Positions 7,825 through 17,400 of a DNA stretch of 26,958 nucleotides are shown here, piece by piece; the stretch's first letter is position 1; every line of letters begins with the position of its first letter. A program made the translations under genes and the position numbers. A model generated the notes under the pieces. It ran no database searches and had not been told where the DNA came from. It saw nothing but the letters and a program-made list of their open reading frames with translations. The DNA is from a virus. The stretch is from the IMG/VR virus record IMGVR_UViG_3300042346_000078, positions 1 through 26,958 of that record; one strand, 5' to 3'.

Positions 7825-9633
7825 ATGAGTGGTGGTGGCGCTACTTTACCGGGGTATGAGAACGCATCAACAACGGAGAAATCAGGCTGGTTGTACAGCC
7901 CGGAAGCCCGCAAGCTGTATTTAGGTACGCAAAAAGACCCCGGCCCTGTGCGCTACGCTTTGGAGAATGCTAAAAAACATGCAAAGATGATGCAGGGGGT
8001 CGAAGACTATGATCCTAGCGCATGGGCAAAATTTACTGGTATGCCGGAAGGCTCATCAGGCGCGGATATTTCTGCGGCCTTGAAAAGGCAACTCGGATAC
8101 GGCTCTTTTGAAGATATGGAAAAAACCCGCACCGCCGCCCATGGTGGTGTTATGAACCTACAGGGGTTTGCTCAAGGGGGTACTCCTAAACCTAAAGGTT
8201 TAACAGAAGATCAGAAAACTTTTGTTATCAATATGTCAAAATTAGCTAAGCTGACTCCTGAACAGGAAGCTAGGCTGGCAAGGATTGAACGCGAGACAGG
8301 GACTGACGTATCTCCAAAAGAGTCATCGGGAACTCGTGCGCCAGAAGATAAACGAATTATTGATGCTGTATCTAAAATAAATAGTACCTTCACTACCGCT
8401 GCTGAGACGACAAGAAAATCGGAAGAGTTCAAAAGCGAGGCTGAGAAGCTAGGGTTGACTCCATTTACCGCTATGCGGGAAAGCACCGCATTTTTTGACC
8501 CAAATATCTTTGACCCCAATAAAAGTGAAGGCCTAAAAGCCACCGCAGGTAGCACAAACCCTATCTATAAAGAAGCATTAGATATGGTTAGAAAGCTGCA
8601 AACCCCTGAAGAATATGCTAAAGCTGGGGACGTGTATACGCGGGCGGCGGATAGCCTGCTCGCAAAGGGCCAATATACGCCCTCAGAAGTAAAAGCCTAC
8701 AAAGCTGATGTTACTAATGCTATAGCTCAAGGCTATGTACCCCAAAAAATCAACCCAAGTAACGTACGGGAGGTTGAGACCGCGGCCTATAAACCCGCCG
8801 CTTCTTGGACAGATAAAGACGTAGCGTCTAAGTATATGTCCCCATATATGCAGAATGTAATAGACCTACAAAAACGCGAGGCTAATCGGGACTACGCCCA
8901 ACAATTACAACAACTTAGTAAAAGTGCGTCAGGACAGGGCGCTTTTGGTGGCTCTCGCCATGCTATCTTGGAAGCGGAAGCCGCCCGTAATCAGCAGCAA
9001 TTATTGAACGATATTCAGGCAAAAGGTTTGCAGGAAGCCTACACCGCAGGTATGGGGCAATTTGGCTCCGAACAGGATAGAGAGCAGAGAGGTTTAGAAG
9101 CCTACGCCCAACGTGCATTAGACGCAGCAAAAGCTAACATGGGGCGTGATTTGACTATTGAAGAAAGAAATCAGGTGGCCGCCAACGCAGCTAATGAATA
9201 CGCTGCTACCGCTGCTAATACGGCAAATATGGCTAATGCCGCCGCTGCAAATGTAGCCAGCGGTAATTATGCCGCGCAACAGCAAGCGGGAGAGTTAGCG
9301 ACCCAATCAGCGGGGCTGCAAGCCAACGCACAAAATGTGGCCGCGTTACAAGGCGCAGGAACAGCCGCAGCCGGGCTTCAGGGGGTAGGCATAGCCAAAA
9401 GAGCCACAGAGGAAAGTAAAATAGGGCTGTTATCGGGAGCTGGTGCTGAGGCGCAGAAACTGGCTCAAGACTACCTTACTCGGAGTACTGAAGGGGCACG
9501 AAATGTGTATGGCGGGACAGCCGCCGCTGCGGGCCAAGGTATAAGCGCCCTTTCTGGGTCTGCTACAGGCGGTACTAGAAACACGACCACTACCAGAAAT
9601 GCTAAAGGAGGAATAATCTATGCTAAACGGTAA
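7825..9633 (+). CDS. Large coiled-coil internal virion / ejection-type protein (602 aa)
   Basis: A soluble, helix-rich protein. Residues 110-119 read MNLQGFAQGG, the GG motif shared with its neighbours. From Y337 (YMSPYMQNVIDLQKREANRD) to about 445 it is a Gln/Ala/Arg-rich coiled coil (LEAEAARNQQQLLNDIQAKG). Then follows a long Ala/Asn/Gln-rich segment to about 560, ending in NAKGGIIYAKR. The YMSPYMQNVIDLQKREANR signature is one I associate with podovirus virion proteins of unknown detailed role. It follows the first real gap in this cluster and has its own GAGGA ribosome binding site. It overlaps the next gene by 14 bases. Ejection-channel building, like T7 gp14/gp15, is inferred. Confidence 0.6.
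   Translation: MSGGGATLPGYENASTTEKSGWLYSPEARKLYLGTQKDPGPVRYALENAKKHAKMMQGVEDYDPSAWAKFTGMPEGSSGADISAALKRQLGYGSFEDMEKTRTAAHGGVMNLQGFAQGGTPKPKGLTEDQKTFVINMSKLAKLTPEQEARLARIERETGTDVSPKESSGTRAPEDKRIIDAVSKINSTFTTAAETTRKSEEFKSEAEKLGLTPFTAMRESTAFFDPNIFDPNKSEGLKATAGSTNPIYKEALDMVRKLQTPEEYAKAGDVYTRAADSLLAKGQYTPSEVKAYKADVTNAIAQGYVPQKINPSNVREVETAAYKPAASWTDKDVASKYMSPYMQNVIDLQKREANRDYAQQLQQLSKSASGQGAFGGSRHAILEAEAARNQQQLLNDIQAKGLQEAYTAGMGQFGSEQDREQRGLEAYAQRALDAAKANMGRDLTIEERNQVAANAANEYAATAANTANMANAAAANVASGNYAAQQQAGELATQSAGLQANAQNVAALQGAGTAAAGLQGVGIAKRATEESKIGLLSGAGAEAQKLAQDYLTRSTEGARNVYGGTAAAAGQGISALSGSATGGTRNTTTTRNAKGGIIYAKR
9604..9611 (+). promoter_or_regulatory. Strong ribosome binding site within the upstream coding region
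   Basis: AAAGGAGG lies eight bases before ATG 9620, inside the last codons of the 602-residue protein. It is among the best Shine-Dalgarno matches in the window, and suggests high output of the 601-residue virion protein independent of coupling. Confidence 0.7.
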
Positions 9634-11425
9634 TATCGTCAGTCCTCCTAGCCCGCAAGAACTTCATCAACAGCTACTAGGTATCCCTAACACTCCACAA
9701 GGTAATCAATTCCTTGCCGACATCATCGCTAATGACAAGAGCGTAAAGGGTGGAATCGCTGCGGCTATTCTAAATTTGCGTCAGAAACCCGCGCCCATAG
9801 CGCCTCCTGAAGGCGGTACAGTAGTTGATGGTCTGATACAGAAAGCACAAAGCCCCTTTGGACAAGCCCCCCAACAACAGGCTCCACAAGAAGCGGCTCC
9901 ACAAGAAGCGGCTCCACAAGAGCAGGCTCCCCAAGAAGGTCAGGAGTCTATGGGTATCGCACAGCCGGGGCTTGAAGAACAAGCCCAAGAATCTCCTATG
10001 GCTACAGGGGGTCTGGTAGCGTTCAATCACGGCGGGGGTGTACGTAGATTTGCAGAGGGTTCTAGCTTACGAGATCGTGAAGCAGATCAAAGAGGACGCT
10101 CATCTGGGCGGGATATAGATTATTCTAGCGCCATGTTTGCGCCCAGCACAGTAAATCCAGAAGGTTATGATGTAGGCGCTCCGGGTTGGTCTATTCCTTG
10201 GGGAGATATTGGTCGAAGCATATCCGGCGCTATTCCTTCTCTACAGGACATCAAGAATACGTATGCAGAATTCACTGCCCCCAGCCCTGAAGAGTACGAA
10301 TATGCTAAGACTACAGAGGTATCTCCTAGTAAAAGAAGAGAGCTAGAAGCGGCTAAAGCTGCTAGAACACCCTCTTTAGGGTTCTCAGATTTCTCTATGG
10401 CTCCGACTTATCCCAGTCTGCAAAAAGAAATGCTGAAAAAGCTAGGTGTAGAACCATTCTCAGCGGGTCTCCCCAGCGCAAAACAAGAATCACCAGCTAA
10501 TGTTGACAAAGCATTTAATGTAGCACTAGAGGATAAGAAAGGCGGCGATAAAGCAGCACCCGGTTATAAGACTACAACGCTGAGTACCCCTGAACAGACT
10601 CAGGGCGCGACGGTTGTTGTGACAGACGATCAACCTGCTGCACCTGCACCTACCGGAACCACCACAGCCACCCCACCGAAGTCTCCAACGAAAACCGCTT
10701 CCTATGATGAAAAAATAAAAGCGGTGATGGACATTTATGGTGTTCCGCCTAATATAGCCGCAGAGCTATATAGTGAGAAGGAGCATGAGTTATCCAAAGA
10801 CAAGAGTATCCATCTCATTCAAGACTTGGCTGCTGGGATTGGTGCCGCGCTTACTCACAAAGCAGGGCCGACTGGCACGGGTGGAAGGTACAAATCCGAT
10901 GTATCGGGAGCCATAGGTACTGGTCTCATGGCACTTGTTGCGGGCCGTATGCAAAGCGAAAAGGCTGAGGGCGCCGCTCAAGACAAGATGGACGAACTGA
11001 AAGTGAAGTCCAAGATGAATGAGTACGAAGCATATAAGGACGCCGCGAAGATCGTGCTAAACCAAGAGACCACCGCCGCCGCAGAACAACGCGCATGGGA
11101 GCGGGAGCAACAAAAAATAGCTTTGGAAGGGGCGTACAAAATACAAGCCGCCGCTGCGCGAGCCGGTTTACAACAGCCGCATGGATTGTTCACACAGGAT
11201 CAAATAGCTCGGTTATATAACGAGGCAACGGCTAAGGCCATAGACTATGCAAAAGACAACTGGAACAATTTGACCGATAAGCAGCAGCGCGCAGCGGTAG
11301 AGCAGCAATTTGCTCTAGCTGTGTCCAAAGCGCAAGGTTTGGGGGGTGCAACGCCCGCACCAGTCCCAACCAGCGCGCCTGTTAAGCTCCCTAATGGTAT
11401 GATGTATAAACCACCTGCGACGTAA
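9620..11425 (+). CDS. Internal virion-type protein with APQEA repeats and GG motif (601 aa)
   Basis: The start lies inside the end of the upstream gene and is set by a strong AAAGGAGG (9604-9611). The N-terminus is helical and ends in a Pro/Gln linker with four 15-base repeats (residues 88-107, APQEA type). Residues 127-147 read MATGGLVAFNHGGGVRRFAE(G), the GG motif. A Pro/Thr/Lys linker follows, then a small hydrophobic helix (AAGIGAALTHKAG, TGLMALVAG). A charged coiled coil comes next (KSKMNEYEAYKDAAK, AEQRAWEREQQKIALEGAYK). It ends VKLPNGMMYKPPAT, similar to LPNGGM stretches in the next protein. No enzyme motif is seen. Position directly before the transglycosylase giant suggests an ejected partner. 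Confidence 0.55.
   Translation: MLNGNIVSPPSPQELHQQLLGIPNTPQGNQFLADIIANDKSVKGGIAAAILNLRQKPAPIAPPEGGTVVDGLIQKAQSPFGQAPQQQAPQEAAPQEAAPQEQAPQEGQESMGIAQPGLEEQAQESPMATGGLVAFNHGGGVRRFAEGSSLRDREADQRGRSSGRDIDYSSAMFAPSTVNPEGYDVGAPGWSIPWGDIGRSISGAIPSLQDIKNTYAEFTAPSPEEYEYAKTTEVSPSKRRELEAAKAARTPSLGFSDFSMAPTYPSLQKEMLKKLGVEPFSAGLPSAKQESPANVDKAFNVALEDKKGGDKAAPGYKTTTLSTPEQTQGATVVVTDDQPAAPAPTGTTTATPPKSPTKTASYDEKIKAVMDIYGVPPNIAAELYSEKEHELSKDKSIHLIQDLAAGIGAALTHKAGPTGTGGRYKSDVSGAIGTGLMALVAGRMQSEKAEGAAQDKMDELKVKSKMNEYEAYKDAAKIVLNQETTAAAEQRAWEREQQKIALEGAYKIQAAAARAGLQQPHGLFTQDQIARLYNEATAKAIDYAKDNWNNLTDKQQRAAVEQQFALAVSKAQGLGGATPAPVPTSAPVKLPNGMMYKPPAT
9881..9940 (+). repeat. Four 15-bp tandem repeats (APQEA linker)
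   Basis: Unit GCTCCACAAGAAGCG: the first two copies are identical and the next two diverge by a few bases. It encodes a Pro/Gln/Glu linker in the 601-residue protein. Confidence 0.85.
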
Positions 11426-11472
11426 ATATAGTAGAATACGTTAAACCTCACTACCGTTAAAGGGCGAAGCGC

Positions 11473-14400
11473 ATGGCTGACGAATTGGCACCTTATTCTC
11501 TGGACGATTTTCTTGCATCTCTTCCGGGGGCAACTACAAATGCTGAGGTGCCAAGCCAAGGTATCCCTGCGATAGGTAAACTAGGGGGGCCGCCTACCCC
11601 TTATGACGATATGATATTGCGTAAAGCCACTGCCGCAGGGCAAGACCCTAATCTGATTAAGGCTCAGATCATGGCGGAAAGCAGTTTCAATCCCCGAGCA
11701 GTATCCAAAGCGGGTGCGCTGGGGTTAACACAGTTCATTCCTAGTACATATGCCCGTTACGGTAGGGGCGACCCCTTTAATCCTGAGAATAGTGTAGACG
11801 CACAGCTCGCGTATAACGCCGCGCTTAATCAAAGGTTTGGAGGCGACCTAGATAAAGTCCTAGCAGCATATAATGCTGGTGAAGGCGCAGTCGATAAGTA
11901 TGGTGGAGTACCACCGTATGATGAGACTAGAAACTATGTCAATAAGATAAAAGGATACTACGCAGAGTATTCCGGTGGGAAGGCACCGCAGACTGGGCCT
12001 AAAGCTGAAGAAGTGCCGCCTGATAGCTATGCTATTCCGTTGAGCAATGGGGGTACTATGTATGTCCCCAACAGCATACCCAAAGAGAAAGCATACGAGC
12101 AGATAGCCGCTAGCGGTATCGGTGCCGAACCTCTACGAGATATAAAACTACCCAATGGCGGAATGCTATCCGCTCCTATCAGTGTGTCTGAAGAAGACGC
12201 TATACGAGGTGCCGCAGAACACGTACCAGACCTAGCCCAGTTCGTTAAAACCCCAGCTAAAGAAGCTGCTAAACCTACGGAAGATAAAGGCTTTTTCAGC
12301 ACTGCTATAGGTGGTGGACAGAAAGCGCTAGCCTCGTTATATGATGCGGCGGGTCATTTTGCCAAGAATCCTGAGTGGCGCGCGCAAGCCGCACAATTCA
12401 GAAAGGACGCTGAAGCCAATATCAAAACCATTCCAAAAGAAGAGGTTGACGCAGCTTACCAGCAAGGGTTCGGGCAGGGTCTGTATAAAGAATTCCAGCA
12501 AAAGGCATTATATCCCGGCGCCGAGATGCTGGGCCGCTACGGGCACTTGATGATCCCCGGTTCTGGGTTGATGAATGTCGCCAAGTTTGGTGCTGAAGCT
12601 GTAGCCTCTACAGGTGATACACTACAGAGAGCGGAAGAGGCTGGCAAACCCGTCAGCGATTTCAATGCCGTAGCGGGTGGTATGGTAAGTAGCGCCTTGG
12701 CTACGATGGGGTTGCCCCATGTCATCAGTAATGGCGTAGTAAGCAAAGTTCTAGGTGGTGCTTCTGGTAAAGTCATTGAGCGCGTGTTTAAGGAAGAAGG
12801 CGCAGCCGCTGCGGAAAAGCTCATTGGTAGTCGTACAGCAGATGTAGTACGCGGGCTAGTTGAATCTACGGCTAGTGGGTTCATGGTTATGGCCGGTACA
12901 GATGTTGCCCAGCGTCAGGCTATTGGCCTAGACCAGATGACTCCAGAAGAAGCAGTTGAAACTGCTAAGAATGCCGCATGGTTCAGCTTGTTCGGTCTCC
13001 CATCTAGCCTAGGAGCCAAAGGAAAACGCGCGGAACAAGTCGAGTATCTGCAAGAGCAGAAGACCCTACAAGAGGCCGCAGCCAAACAGAAAGAAGCTGC
13101 GGAAGCTGAGAAGCTTGCAGCGACAGCACCCGAAGCCGACCTAGATCAACCCGATACTGAGTTCCCTGAGTTAACTGTACGGCAAGCGAACATGGTTCGC
13201 GCTGCGCGCCCCACTACGGAAGAAGTACCACCGACTACCGCAGAGCAACCAGCGCCGCCTCCCGCCGAACCGCCCGCCCCTCCACCAGAACCCAAAGCGC
13301 CAGAAGTACCTGCACCTCCTGTTGTTGAGCCTTCGGCAGAAGCACCTGTCGTTGAGCCGCCACCCGCGCCTATTGTTGAGCCTTCGGCAGAAGCACCTGT
13401 TGTTGAGCCACCACCCGCGCCTGTTGTCGAGCCTCCGGCAGAAGCACCTGTTGTTGAGCCTCCTCCTGAGACGCATTTTGCGGAGTCTATATTAGGACTC
13501 AAACCCGTAAAGAACCCCGGTTCGCTCTACCAAAAGCTGCTAAAGCTCAACATAAATAACCCCGACCATCATGAGGCGATTACTGATCTACTGAATAAGA
13601 CCCGCGTTTCTATAACAGAAGACAAGCTTAACGCGCTGCAAGAGCGCATGGACACCGTAAAAACAGAGGTTCCTACAGATGCCATCGAAATCCCCGAAAC
13701 AACAGAAGTTGATGTTAGCGGCGGCGCACAACCCGAAATTCTCCAAGAAGGTGAAGGTGCCCCAGTCAGTAGCGAAGGAGTTCGTACAGGCCGACAAGAA
13801 GTTGGGCAAGCTGAAGTCCTCCCGCCCGAAGTCGAAGAAATAACCCCAACAGTTGCCGAAGCTCCGATTGAAGCAACGACACCTAAAGCCCCTACACCCG
13901 CTGAACGCAGGGCTATCGCAGAACAAGAGCGCCAGCAGAAAGAGGCTGATGAAGAAGCCGCAGAAGCCGCGCGAGTTAAAGAAGCTAGAGAGAAAGCGCT
14001 AACGGAAAAAGCAAAAGCGCGCGACGTACATGAGCGCGAATATGGAGAAGGCGCTGACGGTTTGACCTCACTTCAGACCCGAGCAAAATTTGGTAAGGAC
14101 ATTGGAGCCGTCGTTCAAGCGGGCGGGCATTACCTATACGCGCGCACCAATAAGAAAGTGGGAAGCGCGCTCCACGCCGAAAATACAACGGGGGTACTAG
14201 ACGCATTAGCTACCAGCAAAAATCCGGTAGCTCGTTGGGTTGCGGAACAAGCGCGCAAAATACCTGACCTCAAGGTTAAGGTTGACCCCGAGGCGCAAGA
14301 AACCAAAATGGACAAGCGTAAACGCGCTGTAGAAGAGGTTAAATTCCATCTTGGGGTGCTGGACGCGCTGCGGGCGCTCAAGAAAAAATACAGCACCGCA

Positions 14401-17400
14401 AAACCAGAAGACCGGATTGCGGGGGATGATCTGGAGCGCACTATTTTTGCGGAAGATGACTTCGACCCCAATGGCATTTGGAAAAATGCCCATCAACATA
14501 CCTTAGAATCCGCAATAAAAACTCGTAATTCCGGGGCATTACATTTAGTTATAGCTCATAAAAAACACCTTGATGCCGCAGTAGAAAACACGGAAGCGCT
14601 AATCCGTAAATATAACCTCCCGGAACAAGAACTGCGCGAACGGGCAGGGTTCGCGCTTACAGAGACACATGTAATCGGCGGTGCTTACGACCCTACGACT
14701 GCCACGGTAAAAGTTGACCCGTACTACGCAAATACAGAAGGCGTAGTTACGCATGAATTAGTACATGCTATTGTTAATCATGCTATAGATAACCCTACAC
14801 CTAAACAGAAACCGGCTGTCACTTCGCTGCGTAAATTGTTCGAGTCCGTCAAAGATCACAAACTATTAAAAGATCAGTATGGCGTATCTAATGTGCATGA
14901 GTTTGTATCCGAAGGGTTAAGCAATCCCAGTTTTCAGCATTTGCTCTCGCGGGTTAGATACGAATCGACTACCGCATGGGGTAGATTCACTCAAGCGCTG
15001 GCTGACATTCTTGGGCTAAAGCGCGACAATGCCTTCATGGAACTCATTGCGCTTACTGAGGAGCTACAACCTAGCGCTAGTATTAAAAGAGCAGCTAAAG
15101 ATAGATCGACAACCCCCTCTGCTACGGAACCACCAGAAACAACAGAACCCGCTAAAGCCCCCATAGGTAAGGCTAAGGCTAAGGCTAAGGCTAAAGAACC
15201 AGCTAAGAAGCTTCCCGCTCATGCAGAAGCATGGGAAAACCTGCGCGCTAAAGACCACCCAACTTGGGAAGATGTGCCAGATGAGGCGAAGAAAGATTGG
15301 GAGAGCCTATATAAAGAGGCAGAGTTCAATCTTAGCCCATTAGATAAAAGAGACGCTGCGATTTTTGCCAAAGATATTGAAGGTAGGCAAGAGACGAAAG
15401 CCGCGCGCGTATCTGAGGAAGAAGAAGGCACTTATCGTCTCGAATTTCCTGCGGTCATGCCATCGACCAAACCACCGACCAAACCACCGACCAAACCACC
15501 GATCAAGCCACTCAGCGAGAAAGTTGTTACTAAAGCGCCGCCTGAAAGGGGCGCTAAACCTACACCACGTGGAGAGCGCGAATCAGCCGAGGAACAGAGG
15601 CTACGTGAAAGTAAGCTGACGAAAATAGCTCCTAGCGCATCCGAACAGGCCATACTCGATACAGGTAAAATACTGAAATCTATAGTAAAAACTGTAATTG
15701 ATAAGGAGGAAATGTCTAACGCCTATGCTAAAGGACGCCAGCAGATTGTGGCGCAGTCAGCGGCATTGGCTAAAAAACTTTCTAAGCTAGAGACCTACAG
15801 TGACTGGGGCGGTATTCGCGCTGATCTTCTGCGGAATCAATTTGATGGTATCGGTCATTTGCTGGCTCATGCTATGAAGATAGGCACTCCCGACATTACT
15901 GAAGGGAACATGATGAAGATCACGCCTAACAAACGGTTGGCCCTACATAATTGGCTCAAACGCTCTAACGAATTAGAAGTCGATCAAGAGCGCGCATTTG
16001 ATGTTCTTCGGGTACTGATCGGTGAGGCATTAGAAGGGGAATCCGCCGATATGCGCGTTAAGTCGGCACAATATAAGGCACATGCTGAGACCCTCAAGCA
16101 AGCCGCAAAAACTGCTACTGGGGCAATCCGTGACAAATACCGTAAACTAGCAGATGGTTTATTGGAAGAGGCGAAGGAATTGGATAAGAAGGCGGGCACC
16201 GCCCCCCTAGAAGGTTTAGAAAAACGAGCGACTCCTGAAAACATTCGTGACACCCATGCGCTACTAGCAAGGTACCCAAAACTTAAGGAGTGGGTTGACG
16301 ACACTCATGCTATCAATAGAGCCGCAGTAGATTTCCAGCTCAAGACCGGCGTGATAGACCAAGCAACCGCTACTAAATGGAAAGCGCGCCCCTATATCGC
16401 GCTGTTCAAAGCCATGGAAGACTTGAACCTGAACCCTGAAGCATTGGGTCTTGTAGGCGGCAGTGCTAAAACGCTAGCTACACGGAAAGCTATAAAGGGT
16501 GGTACGCATACAGTCAATGTGCCGGAGAACATGCTGAAAAGCTGGATTCAAATGTACACGACTGCGTACAAAAACCATACACGCGCTGTAGCTATAGATC
16601 AGCTTCAGTTGTTCGGCGGCGCGACTAAAGTATATAAGGATGCTAAGAATGCTGTTTTGGTGAAGCGGAATGGGAAAGATGAGTATTGGCAGGTTCCCGA
16701 TGAGAACGTCGCTAAAGCTCTGGAGATGACGCCATTCGCTAACAATGTCTTCTCTACGATGACTGATTTTATGTCCCCGCTTACTGCCCCAGTTCGTGCA
16801 GGCGCGGTGAAGAATCCGATCTTCTGGATAAGATCAATTACTCGTGAGCCGTTCGTTGCTAACTTTACTTCCAGAACCGGCTTAGTGAACCCAATCTCTG
16901 TATTGGGTAACGTAATGAAAACACTGACAGGAACATCTAAACAGGTTCAGCTTCTCAAAGAGCGCGGTACGTCTGGATACTACGAATCTGATCTATCCCC
17001 TATAAACTTCTCTAGGGCCATGGCGAAAGCGCCAGCATACAAGAAGATTGCCGACTTCTGGAACCATGTACATACATCTTTCGATGCCGCAACTCGTGCG
17101 GCTGTAATGGATCAGGCTAGAAAAGAAGGGCGCAAGATGGGGCTATCCGGTGAGAAGCTGGATGATTTTGCCTCCCTACGGGCTATCGAGTTTGCTAACT
17201 TCAGCACCAGAGGCGCCAACCAACTGGTACATGAGTGGGGTAGGTTAACACCCTTCATGAATGCTTCGCTGAACAGCTTGGACGGACTAGCTAGAGCCGC
17301 TACAGGGGTGCATCTAAACGCTAGAGAGAAAGCTCAAGCTAGAGCGCTATTCCGCACAAGGGCTATGGCCGTAGCCCATATGACGGCGCTTTATACGCTA

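Noticed and set aside
8211-8555. 114-codon minus-strand open frame
   Set aside because: Fully inside the 602-residue virion gene, with no motif or start signal.
13146-13502. Open frame on the minus strand giving a Gly/Ser/Thr-rich, collagen-like repeat protein
   Set aside because: It is the antisense reading of the 51-bp Pro-rich repeats in the giant protein; no ribosome binding site, and the plus-strand frame carries the conserved domains.
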